Assembly (NCBI GenBank): GCA_002405995.1
Contig: DHMW01000109.1
Coordinates: forward strand, 6,689 to 30,482
Direction of reading: 5' to 3'
DNA from: Oscillospiraceae bacterium UBA4632
GTDB lineage: Bacteria; Bacillota; Clostridia; Oscillospirales; Oscillospiraceae
Length of the DNA: 23,794 nucleotides
Part shown: piece by piece, positions 6,003-13,091 of the stretch
How the letters are laid out: each line of letters opens with the position of its first letter
Numbering within the stretch: position 1 is the first letter of the stretch
Notes under the pieces: generated by a model
Databases searched by the model: none
What the model saw: only the letters and a program-made list of their open reading frames with translations
Told to the model about the DNA's origin: nothing
Translations under genes and position numbers: made by a program

Positions 6003-8624
6003 ATGAAAAAGGTCACACTGGGGATCCTCGCTCACGTAGACGCGGGTAAGACCACCCTGTCCGAGGCGCTTTTGTATACCTCCGGCGCGCTGCGCAGGCC
6101 CGGGCGCGTGGACCACGGCGACGCCTTTCTTGACACCGACGCGCTCGAGCGCGAGCGCGGCATCACCATTCTCTCCAAGCAGGCGATGCTCACCGCGGGC
6201 GGCACGGAGCTGACGCTGCTCGATACGCCGGGGCATGTGGATTTTTCCGCCGAGATGGAGCGCACGCTCTCCGTGCTCGACTACGCGGTGCTCGTCATCA
6301 GCGGCAGCGACGGCGTGCAGAGCCACACGCGCACGCTCTGGCGGCTGCTCGGGCGCTACGGGGTGCCGGTGTTCCTTTTCATCAACAAGATGGACCTGGC
6401 GGGCGCAGACAAGGACGCCCTGATGGCGCAGCTGACTGCCGCGCTGGGCGCAGAGTGCATCGATTTTACCGCGCCGGAGCAGGAGCTGGGCGAGGCGCTC
6501 GCCCTCTGCGGCGAGGCGGCGCTCGAGCAGCTTTTGGAGCGCGGCGCGATCGACGACGCGCTGACCGCCGGGATGATCAAGGACCGCGCCGTTTTCCCCT
6601 GCTTTTTCGGCTCGGCGCTCAAAATGCAGGGCGTGGAAGCGCTGCTCTCCGCGCTAGACCGCTTCACCGTCGAGCCGGACCGCCCCGCAGCCTTTGGCGC
6701 GCGCGTCTTTAAGATCTCGCGCGACGCGCAGGGCGCGCGGCTCACATGGCTCAAGGTCACGGGCGGCACGCTGCGTGTGAAGGCGCCGCTCGCGTACCGC
6801 GCGCAAAATCAGGATCATAATGAAAAAGCCGATCAGCTGCGGCTCTACTCCGGCATCAAATTCCGCCCGCTCGAGGAGGCGGACGCGGGCAGCGTCATCG
6901 CCGTCACCGGCCTCAGCCACAGCTATGTCGGTCTCGGGCTTGGCGCGGAGGCGGAGGCATCCGCCCCGCTTTTGCAGCCGGTTTTGACCTATCAGCTCAT
7001 CCTGCCGGACGGCGCGGACGCGCACAGTGCGCTCACTAAGCTCCGCGAGCTGGAAGAGGAGGACCCGATGCTGCGCATCGTCTGGGACGAGCGCTGCGGG
7101 CAGATCCACGTGCAGCTCATGGGCAAGATCCAGCTCGAAATTCTGCGCCGCCGCATTCTCGACCGCTTCGGTCTTGACGTGACCTTCGGCGAGGGCAGCA
7201 TCGTCTATCGCGAGACCATCGCAGCCCCCGTGCTCGGCGTGGGGCACTTCGAGCCCCTGCGCCACTATGCGGAGGTGCAGCTTCTGATGGAGCCGCTCCC
7301 GCGCGGGGCGGGCATCCAGCTTGCGTCAAGCGTGCCGACGGACGTGCTCGATCTCAACTGGCAGCGGCTGATTTTCACGCATCTTTTGGAGCGTGAGCAC
7401 GCGGGCGTGCTGACCGGCTCGCCGCTCACCGACGTGAAGTTCACGCTCGCCGCGGGGCGCGCGCACCTGAAGCACACCGAAGGCGGCGACTTCCGCCAGG
7501 CGACGTACCGCGCCGTCCGGCAGGGGCTGATGCAGGCGGAAAGCGTACTGCTCGAGCCGTACTACGACTTCCGTCTTGAGGTGCCGCAGGAATGCGTCGG
7601 CCGCGCGATGACCGACCTTCAGGCCATGGGCGGGACGGTCGATCCGCCGCAGAACGAGGGCGGGAGCACCGTGCTGACGGGCTTTGCGCCCGTGCGGGGG
7701 CTGCGGGACTACTTTGCCGCTGTCGCCGCCTATACCCGCGGGCGCGGGCAGCTGAGCTGCACCGTGCGCGGGTACGAGGCGTGCCAGGATCAGGACGAAG
7801 TCGTCTTATCGCTCGGCTACGACGCCGAACGCGACACGGCGAATCCCTCGTCCTCCGTCTTCTGCGACCACGGCGGCAGCATCACGGTCCCGTGGAACGA
7901 GGTCCCCGCGCACGCCCACTGCGGCAGCGTCCGCCGCCCCGGGGCGGCGGACGGAGAAGATGACGACCCCTCCCCCCGCCGCGGCGTCGGCGCGGGCGGC
8001 GCGTACGCCGCAGACAAGGAATTGCAGGACATCTTCGAGCGCACCTACGGCAAGGTGGAGCGCCGCGCGTTCGAGCCGGCAAAAAAGCCCGCGCGCACCT
8101 CGCTCGCCGACCGCTACAGCGTCACGCTGCAAACGGAGGAAACGGAGTATCTGCTCGTTGACGGTTACAACATCATCTTCGCCTGGGACGAACTCAAGGC
8201 GCTCGCCGCGCAGGACATTGCCGCCGCGCGCGGCGCGCTGATCGACATTCTGGCAAACTATCAGGGCTTCCGCCGCTGCCGCGTCATCGCCGTGTTCGAC
8301 GCCTATAAGGTCAAGGGCAATCCCGGCAGCGTGCAGACGGTGCACGGCGTCAAGGTCGTCTACACCAAGGAGGCGGAGACCGCCGACACCTACATCGAGC
8401 GCGCGACCTACGAGCTGCGCCGCGAGCGGCGCGTGCGCGTGGCGACCTCCGACGGGCCTGAGCAGGTCATCATCCTCGGTCACGGCGCGCTGCGCGTCTC
8501 CGCCCGCGCGTTCCACGCCGAGGTAGAGGCAGCGCGCGGCGAGATCCGCACCCTGCTCAGCGCGTATCTGGACCGCCCGCGCAGCGAGCGGACGCTGCGC
8601 AGCAACGCGAAAATAAAATCATGA
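6003..8624 (+). CDS. TetM/EF-G-like ribosomal GTPase fused to a C-terminal YacP/Rae1-like NYN endoribonuclease domain
   Basis: An 873-residue two-part protein. The N-terminal ~600 residues form a translational GTPase of the ribosomal-protection (TetM/TetW) branch: G1 AHVDAGKTT (10-18), RGIT (52-55), G3 DTPGH (74-78), G4 NKMD (128-131), G5 GSALK (203-207), then EF-G-like domains. It is longer than TetM (~640). A polar linker (~641-700) leads to an NYN/PIN-like domain (~716-860) closely resembling B. subtilis YacP/Rae1: LLVDGYNII (717-725), VFDA (764-767), KEAETAD (789-795), VATSDG (813-818) and GHGALRVSAR. Acidic residues D720, D766, D795 and D817 match the expected metal site. Rae1 cleaves mRNA in a ribosome-dependent way. 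I reject the longer frame from 5892 because it runs into the tRNA; ATG 6003 has AAAGGAGG 6 bases upstream. Databases would probably call this tetracycline resistance, but the drug-displacing loop is not conserved, so a translation-quality role is likelier (inference). Confidence 0.9.
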   Translation: MKKVTLGILAHVDAGKTTLSEALLYTSGALRRPGRVDHGDAFLDTDALERERGITILSKQAMLTAGGTELTLLDTPGHVDFSAEMERTLSVLDYAVLVISGSDGVQSHTRTLWRLLGRYGVPVFLFINKMDLAGADKDALMAQLTAALGAECIDFTAPEQELGEALALCGEAALEQLLERGAIDDALTAGMIKDRAVFPCFFGSALKMQGVEALLSALDRFTVEPDRPAAFGARVFKISRDAQGARLTWLKVTGGTLRVKAPLAYRAQNQDHNEKADQLRLYSGIKFRPLEEADAGSVIAVTGLSHSYVGLGLGAEAEASAPLLQPVLTYQLILPDGADAHSALTKLRELEEEDPMLRIVWDERCGQIHVQLMGKIQLEILRRRILDRFGLDVTFGEGSIVYRETIAAPVLGVGHFEPLRHYAEVQLLMEPLPRGAGIQLASSVPTDVLDLNWQRLIFTHLLEREHAGVLTGSPLTDVKFTLAAGRAHLKHTEGGDFRQATYRAVRQGLMQAESVLLEPYYDFRLEVPQECVGRAMTDLQAMGGTVDPPQNEGGSTVLTGFAPVRGLRDYFAAVAAYTRGRGQLSCTVRGYEACQDQDEVVLSLGYDAERDTANPSSSVFCDHGGSITVPWNEVPAHAHCGSVRRPGAADGEDDDPSPRRGVGAGGAYAADKELQDIFERTYGKVERRAFEPAKKPARTSLADRYSVTLQTEETEYLLVDGYNIIFAWDELKALAAQDIAAARGALIDILANYQGFRRCRVIAVFDAYKVKGNPGSVQTVHGVKVVYTKEAETADTYIERATYELRRERRVRVATSDGPEQVIILGHGALRVSARAFHAEVEAARGEIRTLLSAYLDRPRSERTLRSNAKIKS

Positions 8625-8632
8625 CCTACCCT

Positions 8633-8666
8633 GCGCCGGCGGCATAAACCGCCGGTGCATTTCTTC
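8633..8666 (+). terminator. Intrinsic terminator after the GTPase-NYN gene
   Basis: GCGCCGGCGG (8633-8642) pairs with CCGCCGGTGC (8649-8658) over 10 bp with one G.T, around the loop CATAAA, followed by ATTTCTTC. It separates the GTPase gene from the MarR/ABC unit. Confidence 0.75.
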
Positions 8667-8689
8667 GCAAAAAGTTCACAAACTGCCTA

Positions 8690-8718
8690 TTGCAATTCGT
8701 TTTTAATTGTTGTATTCT
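8690..8718 (+). promoter_or_regulatory. Promoter of the MarR/ABC exporter operon
   Basis: TTGCAA (8690-8695), a 17-base spacer and TATTCT (8713-8718). The predicted start is near 8725, at the edge of the inverted repeat described next. Confidence 0.7.
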
Positions 8719-8724
8719 TACCAC

Positions 8725-8749
8725 TGTTGATTTCTGTTGATAGTCAACA
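8725..8749 (+). promoter_or_regulatory. Likely MarR operator
   Basis: A perfect palindrome TGTTGA-TAG-TCAACA (8735-8749), preceded by a further copy of the half site TGTTGAT at 8725-8731, exactly 10 bases (about one helical turn) before the copy at 8735-8741. It lies at and just downstream of the predicted transcript start, a classic position for autorepression by a MarR dimer. Assignment to the adjacent MarR protein is inference. Confidence 0.6.
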
Positions 8750-8786
8750 TCTATTTACAATTTTGCCGATGAAAGGAGAACGGTCC

Positions 8787-9293
8787 ATGCAGTCCAATGA
8801 GACCCAGGAGCTGCTGCTCGATATCATCCCCGCGTGGCACTACTGGTTCGCCCGCCCGTTCAAGCGGATGCTGAACGACGGCGTCAGCCTTGACATGTAC
8901 TACTGCATCCAGTCGCTGCGCCGCAGCGGCCGCACGATGACGATGACGGAGCTTGCCAACTTTGCCCGCATGCCCAAGCAGCAGATGAGCAAGCTCGTTG
9001 ACAGGCTGGTCGAGGGCGGCTTTGCCGAGCGGCTGAGCGACCCGGACGACCGCCGCGTCATCCGCCTGCGCGCCACCGCGAAGGCGGACGAATACGTGAA
9101 GGGCTTTTTAGAAAAGGACGCGGCGGAGTTCCGCGAATTTTTCGAGCAGCTTGATGAGAACGAGCGCGAGCGGTTCTGCCGGGCGCTGCGCACCATCCAC
9201 GACACGTTTGACAATCAGCGCAGCCGCATGATCGCACAGGGCGGGCTGCCCGAGTGCCGCCCGCCGCTCAAGAAAGGAGGCCGCTGCCAATGA
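8787..9293 (+). CDS. MarR-family transcriptional regulator
   Basis: A 168-residue winged-helix regulator, normal in length for MarR. The DNA-binding core is TMTELANFARMPKQQMSKLVDRL (about 52-74, helix-turn-helix) followed by the wing ERLSDPDDRRVIRL (81-94), with the family's DPDDRR signature. The flanking N- and C-terminal helices would form the dimer. It is the first gene of a three-gene unit: its TGA overlaps the ATG of the exporter by 4 bases (ATGA), so it presumably represses its own operon and is relieved by a ligand, perhaps the exported drug. The start is ATG 8787 with AAAGGAGA just upstream; an in-frame ATG at 8769 has no ribosome site and would place this Shine-Dalgarno inside the gene. 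Ligand unknown. Confidence 0.9.
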   Translation: MQSNETQELLLDIIPAWHYWFARPFKRMLNDGVSLDMYYCIQSLRRSGRTMTMTELANFARMPKQQMSKLVDRLVEGGFAERLSDPDDRRVIRLRATAKADEYVKGFLEKDAAEFREFFEQLDENERERFCRALRTIHDTFDNQRSRMIAQGGLPECRPPLKKGGRCQ

Positions 9294-11041
9294 ATATGAT
9301 CCGGCAATTCACAGGGTGCATCCGCGAATACAAGAAGCCGACCGTACTGACGCTTTTGTGCATGGTCGGCGAGGTCGCCATCGAGGTGCTGATCCCCTTC
9401 TACACCGCAAATCTCATCAACGAGGTCAAGGCGGGCGCCGCGCTCAGCGGCGTGGTGCGCGTGGGGCTCGTTCTGGTGCTGATGGCGCTCGTGTCGCTCG
9501 CCTGCGGCGCGGCAGGCGGCTACCTCGGCTCCAGGGCCAGCGCGGGCTTTGCCAAAAATGTCCGTCACGATATCTTCACCCGCGTGCAGAGCTTTTCGTT
9601 TGAAAATATCGACAGGTTCTCCACCGCCTCCCTCGTCACGCGCATGACGACCGACGTGAACAATGTGCAGATGGCGTTCATGATGTGCATCCGCATCGCC
9701 GTGCGCGCGCCGCTGATGTTCATTTTCGCCATCATCATGGCGTATATCATGGGCGGCGCGCTGGCAACGACCTTCGTCATCGTCATCCCGGTGCTGGTCG
9801 TTGGTCTGCTCGCCGTGGCGCGCAAGGCGATGCCCGCGTTCCGCGCGGTGTTCCGCAAGTACGACAAGCTCAATGAATCCGTGGAGGAAAACGTGCGCGC
9901 GATGCGCGTGGTCAAGGGCTTTGCCCGCGAGGGGTACGAAAAGCAGAAGTTCGCCGCCGCCTCGTCCGATATCGCCAAGGACTTCACCTACGCCGAGCGC
10001 GTGGTGGCGCTGACGAACCCGCTGATGCAGTTCTGCGTATATTTCAACATGATCTTTGTGCTCTACGTCGGCTCGAAGCTCATCATCACGGGCGGCGGCA
10101 CGGCCATCGATGTCGGCCAGCTCTCCGCCATGCTGACCTACGGGATGCAGATCCTGATGTCGCTGATGATGATCTCGATGATCTATGTGATGCTCACGAT
10201 GTCCTACGAGTCCTTTGTGCGTATCTGCGAGGTGCTGCGCGAGCAGCCCGCGCTCACCAGCCCCGAGCATCCCGTGACGGACGTGAAGGACGGCTCGATC
10301 GACTTCGACGGCGTGAGCTTCAAGTACTCCGCGCAGGCGAAGAAATTTGCCCTCCAGGGCATTGACCTGCATATCCGCTCCGGCATGACGGTCGGCATCC
10401 TCGGCGGCACCGGCTCAAGCAAATCGACGCTCGTGCAGCTCATCCCGCGCCTGTACGACGCGACCGAGGGCAGCGTCAGGGTCGGCGGCGTGGACGTGCG
10501 CGAATACGGCCTTGAGGCGCTGCGCAGCGCGGTGAGCGTCGTGCTGCAAAAGAACGTGCTCTTCTCCGGCACCATCAAGGATAACCTGCGCTGGGGCAAC
10601 GAAAGCGCCACGGACGCGGAGATGGAGGAGGCCTGCCGCCTTGCGCAGGCGGACGAGTTCATCCGCTCCTTCCCCGACGGGTACGACACCTATATCGAGC
10701 AGGGCGGCGCGAACGTCTCCGGCGGGCAGAAGCAGAGGCTGTGCATTGCCCGCGCGCTGCTCAAGCGCCCGAAGATCCTGATCCTCGACGACTCGACCAG
10801 CGCGGTCGATACCCGCACCGACGCGCTCATCCGCGAGGGCTTCCGCACCTATATCCCCGAGACGACGAAGATCATCATCGCCCAGCGCGTCGCGTCCGTG
10901 CAGGACGCCGACCTCATCCTCGTGATGGACAACGGGCGCATCGCAGATATGGGCACGCACGACGAATTGATGGCCTCCAGCCCCATTTACCGCGAGGTCT
11001 ATGAATCCCAGACGAACGGAGGTGGAGAACATGAAGCATAA
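9290..11041 (+). CDS. ABC exporter half-transporter, subunit with degenerate ATP site
   Basis: A 583-residue half-transporter: six-helix membrane domain (~15-310) then an ATPase domain (~335-575). Seen: Walker A GGTGSSKST (372-380), Q420, signature VSGGQ (476-480), Walker B ILILD (496-500). The residue after Walker B is Asp (D501), not the catalytic Glu, and the H-loop is Gln (Q532 in AQR), not His. These mark the degenerate half of a heterodimeric exporter such as BmrCD, LmrCD or TM287/288. The partner follows immediately, overlapping by 11 bases. ATG 9290 has AAAGGAGG at 9273-9280 and overlaps the MarR stop; the longer frame from 9254 lacks this site. Family role is multidrug or lipid/peptide export; the substrate cannot be told from sequence. 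Confidence 0.93.
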   Translation: MNMIRQFTGCIREYKKPTVLTLLCMVGEVAIEVLIPFYTANLINEVKAGAALSGVVRVGLVLVLMALVSLACGAAGGYLGSRASAGFAKNVRHDIFTRVQSFSFENIDRFSTASLVTRMTTDVNNVQMAFMMCIRIAVRAPLMFIFAIIMAYIMGGALATTFVIVIPVLVVGLLAVARKAMPAFRAVFRKYDKLNESVEENVRAMRVVKGFAREGYEKQKFAAASSDIAKDFTYAERVVALTNPLMQFCVYFNMIFVLYVGSKLIITGGGTAIDVGQLSAMLTYGMQILMSLMMISMIYVMLTMSYESFVRICEVLREQPALTSPEHPVTDVKDGSIDFDGVSFKYSAQAKKFALQGIDLHIRSGMTVGILGGTGSSKSTLVQLIPRLYDATEGSVRVGGVDVREYGLEALRSAVSVVLQKNVLFSGTIKDNLRWGNESATDAEMEEACRLAQADEFIRSFPDGYDTYIEQGGANVSGGQKQRLCIARALLKRPKILILDDSTSAVDTRTDALIREGFRTYIPETTKIIIAQRVASVQDADLILVMDNGRIADMGTHDELMASSPIYREVYESQTNGGGEHEA

Positions 11042-12950
11042 CCGGCCTCATGGCGGAGCCGGCATCGGCGCCGACAACATGAAAATGCTGGGCCGCACGG
11101 TGAAAAAGCTCTTTTCCTACTATCCCGTGCTTGCTCCCGTCACGTTTGCGTGCATCCTGTTTTCCTCGATCGTGTCCTCCATCCCCTCGCTTTTCGTGCA
11201 GAATGTCATCCAGGTGATCGAGAAGTGGTACGTCTCGCGCGACTGGGCGGCGGCAAAGCCGGAGCTGATCTCCATCCTGACGCTGCTCGTGGTGCTGTAT
11301 GTGCTCTCGATCCTTGCCATCCTCGTCTACAAGCAGCTGATGGCGTATATGACGCAGGGCTTTCTCAACAAGCTCCGCCAGGAGATGTTCGGCGGAATGC
11401 AGGATCTCCCCATCCGCTACTTCGACACCCACCAGCACGGCGATATCATGAGCTTTTACACCAACGATATCGACACGCTGCGCCAGCTCGTCGATGAATC
11501 CATCCCCGCCTTCATCCAGTCCGGCGCGATCGTTCTGGTCGTGTTCGCCATCATGCTCTATTTCAGCCTCTGGCTGACGCTGGTGCTCGTCTGCGGCATC
11601 GTGCTGATGGTGCTCGTCACCAAGCGCATCGGCGGCGGCAGCGCCAAATTCTTCCTGCGCCAGCAGAAGGCGGTCGCCAAGACCGAGGGCTATATTCAGG
11701 AGACGATGACGGGGCAGAAGGTCGTCAAGGTCTTTTGCCACGAGCAGCGCTCCATCGAGGAGTTCGACGCGATCAATGGCGCGCTCTTCGAGGACAGCTT
11801 CCGCGCTCACGCCTACGCGAGCGTGCTCGGTCCCATCATCGGCAACATCGGCAACCTGCTCTATGTCGCTCTGGCGCTGGTGGGCGGCGTATTCCTGCTC
11901 ATCGGGCTGCCGAACATCAGCCTTTCCGGCAAGGTGCTGGATATTTCCATTCTCGTGCCGTTCCTCAACATGACCAAGCAGTTCACCGGCAACGTCAACC
12001 AGCTCTCCCAGCAGATCAACTCCATCGTCATGGCGGGCGCGGGCGCGCAGCGCGTGTTCTCGCTCATCGACGAAAAGCCCGAAACGGACGAGGGCTTCGT
12101 CACGCTCGTGAACGCGGACATCGCGCCCGACGGCACGATCACCGAGAGCAGCCGGCACACCGGCCACTGGGCGTGGAAGAACCCGAACGACAACGGCAAG
12201 GTAGGCTACCGCGAGCTGCGCGGCGACGTGCGCCTGATCGACGTGGACTTCGGCTATGAGCCGAACAAGCAGGTGCTGCACGATGTTTCCGTTTACGCAG
12301 AGCCGGGGCAGAAGGTCGCCTTCGTCGGTGCGACAGGCGCAGGCAAAACGACCATCACAAACCTCATCAACCGCTTCTACGACATCGCCGACGGACAGAT
12401 CCTCTACGACGGCATCGACGTCAGCAGGATCAAAAAGGCCGACCTGCGCCGCAGCCTGGGTATCGTTTTGCAGGACGTCAATCTCTTCACCGGCACGGTG
12501 ATGGACAACATCCGCTACGGCAAGCTCGATGCGACGGATGCGGAGTGCATCGCCGCGGCGAAGCTCGCCGGCGCGGACGATTTCATCACGCGCCTCCCGC
12601 AGGGCTACGCGACCGAGCTTTCCAACAACGGCGCCAACCTCTCGCAGGGCCAGCGCCAGCTCATCTCCATCGCCCGCGCGGCGGTCGCCGATCCGCCGGT
12701 CATGATCCTTGACGAGGCAACGTCGTCCATCGACACGCGCACCGAGGCCATCGTCCAGCGCGGCATGGATCAGCTGATGGTGGGGCGCACGGTGTTCGTC
12801 ATCGCCCACCGCCTCTCGACCGTCAAAAACGCCGACGTCATCATGGTACTCGACCACGGCCGCATCATCGAGCGCGGCAGCCACGAAAAGCTGATCGCCG
12901 AAAAGGGCACCTACTACCAGCTTTACACCGGCGCCTTCGAGCTTGAATAA
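11031..12950 (+). CDS. ABC exporter half-transporter, catalytically complete subunit
   Basis: A 639-residue partner of the preceding protein. The membrane domain occupies about 25-340. A charged insert (~357-397) containing TGHWAWKNP precedes the ATPase domain. ATP-site residues are complete: Walker A GATGAGKTT (433-441), signature LSQGQ (537-541), Walker B ending in D561 with catalytic E562, and H593 (IAHR). In the heterodimer its Walker site pairs with VSGGQ of the other subunit to make the active site, while its own variant signature faces the partner's degenerate site. Start ATG 11031 sits behind GGAGG (11018-11022), within the end of the upstream gene, which fits translational coupling. 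The in-frame ATG at 11001 has no comparable site. Two hairpins follow the stop. Confidence 0.93.
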   Translation: MKHNRPHGGAGIGADNMKMLGRTVKKLFSYYPVLAPVTFACILFSSIVSSIPSLFVQNVIQVIEKWYVSRDWAAAKPELISILTLLVVLYVLSILAILVYKQLMAYMTQGFLNKLRQEMFGGMQDLPIRYFDTHQHGDIMSFYTNDIDTLRQLVDESIPAFIQSGAIVLVVFAIMLYFSLWLTLVLVCGIVLMVLVTKRIGGGSAKFFLRQQKAVAKTEGYIQETMTGQKVVKVFCHEQRSIEEFDAINGALFEDSFRAHAYASVLGPIIGNIGNLLYVALALVGGVFLLIGLPNISLSGKVLDISILVPFLNMTKQFTGNVNQLSQQINSIVMAGAGAQRVFSLIDEKPETDEGFVTLVNADIAPDGTITESSRHTGHWAWKNPNDNGKVGYRELRGDVRLIDVDFGYEPNKQVLHDVSVYAEPGQKVAFVGATGAGKTTITNLINRFYDIADGQILYDGIDVSRIKKADLRRSLGIVLQDVNLFTGTVMDNIRYGKLDATDAECIAAAKLAGADDFITRLPQGYATELSNNGANLSQGQRQLISIARAAVADPPVMILDEATSSIDTRTEAIVQRGMDQLMVGRTVFVIAHRLSTVKNADVIMVLDHGRIIERGSHEKLIAEKGTYYQLYTGAFELE

Positions 12951-12955
12951 CGCCA

Positions 12956-13018
12956 GGCAGGCGGCCGCGCCGCCTGCCCGGCACACAGAAGGCGCGCCCA
13001 TTCGGGCGCGCCTTTTTT
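12956..13018 (+). terminator. Tandem hairpins, the second a strong terminator, after the ABC operon
   Basis: First hairpin: GGCAGGCGG (12956-12964) with CCGCCTGCC (12970-12978). Second: AAGGCGCGCCC (12989-12999) with GGGCGCGCCTT (13004-13014), followed by a T-run reaching 13018. The second is a textbook intrinsic terminator; the first may stabilise the mRNA 3' end. Confidence 0.9.
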
Positions 13019-13054
13019 CCGACCCTTCCGGCATATTCGGCCAAGTCCTCCCGC

Positions 13055-13060
13055 TATAGT
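13055..13060 (+). promoter_or_regulatory. Possible -10 box of the symporter gene
   Basis: TATAGT at 13055-13060, 32 bases before the ATG and just after the ABC terminator, where a promoter is needed. No convincing -35 box is found at 16-18 bases. Confidence 0.3.
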
Positions 13061-13091
13061 GTAACGAACGCATTTTTGAGGGAGGAATGGT

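Noticed and set aside
6003..8624. Simple call of tetracycline resistance gene
   Set aside because: The protein is too long, carries an NYN nuclease domain and lacks the TetM YSPVS-type tip.
8769..8786. In-frame ATG at 8769 as start of the MarR gene
   Set aside because: No Shine-Dalgarno in front of it; the AAAGGAGA lies downstream and serves ATG 8787.
9215..10372. A 385-codon His/Glu-rich minus-strand frame that might suggest a metal-binding protein
   Set aside because: It mirrors the codon bias of the exporter gene on the plus strand; the His/Asp richness is a by-product of antisense reading.
10914..13073. A 719-codon open frame on the minus strand
   Set aside because: Antisense to the ABC exporter genes; low-complexity acidic/His-rich composition, no domain and no plausible ribosome site. 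Shadow frame.
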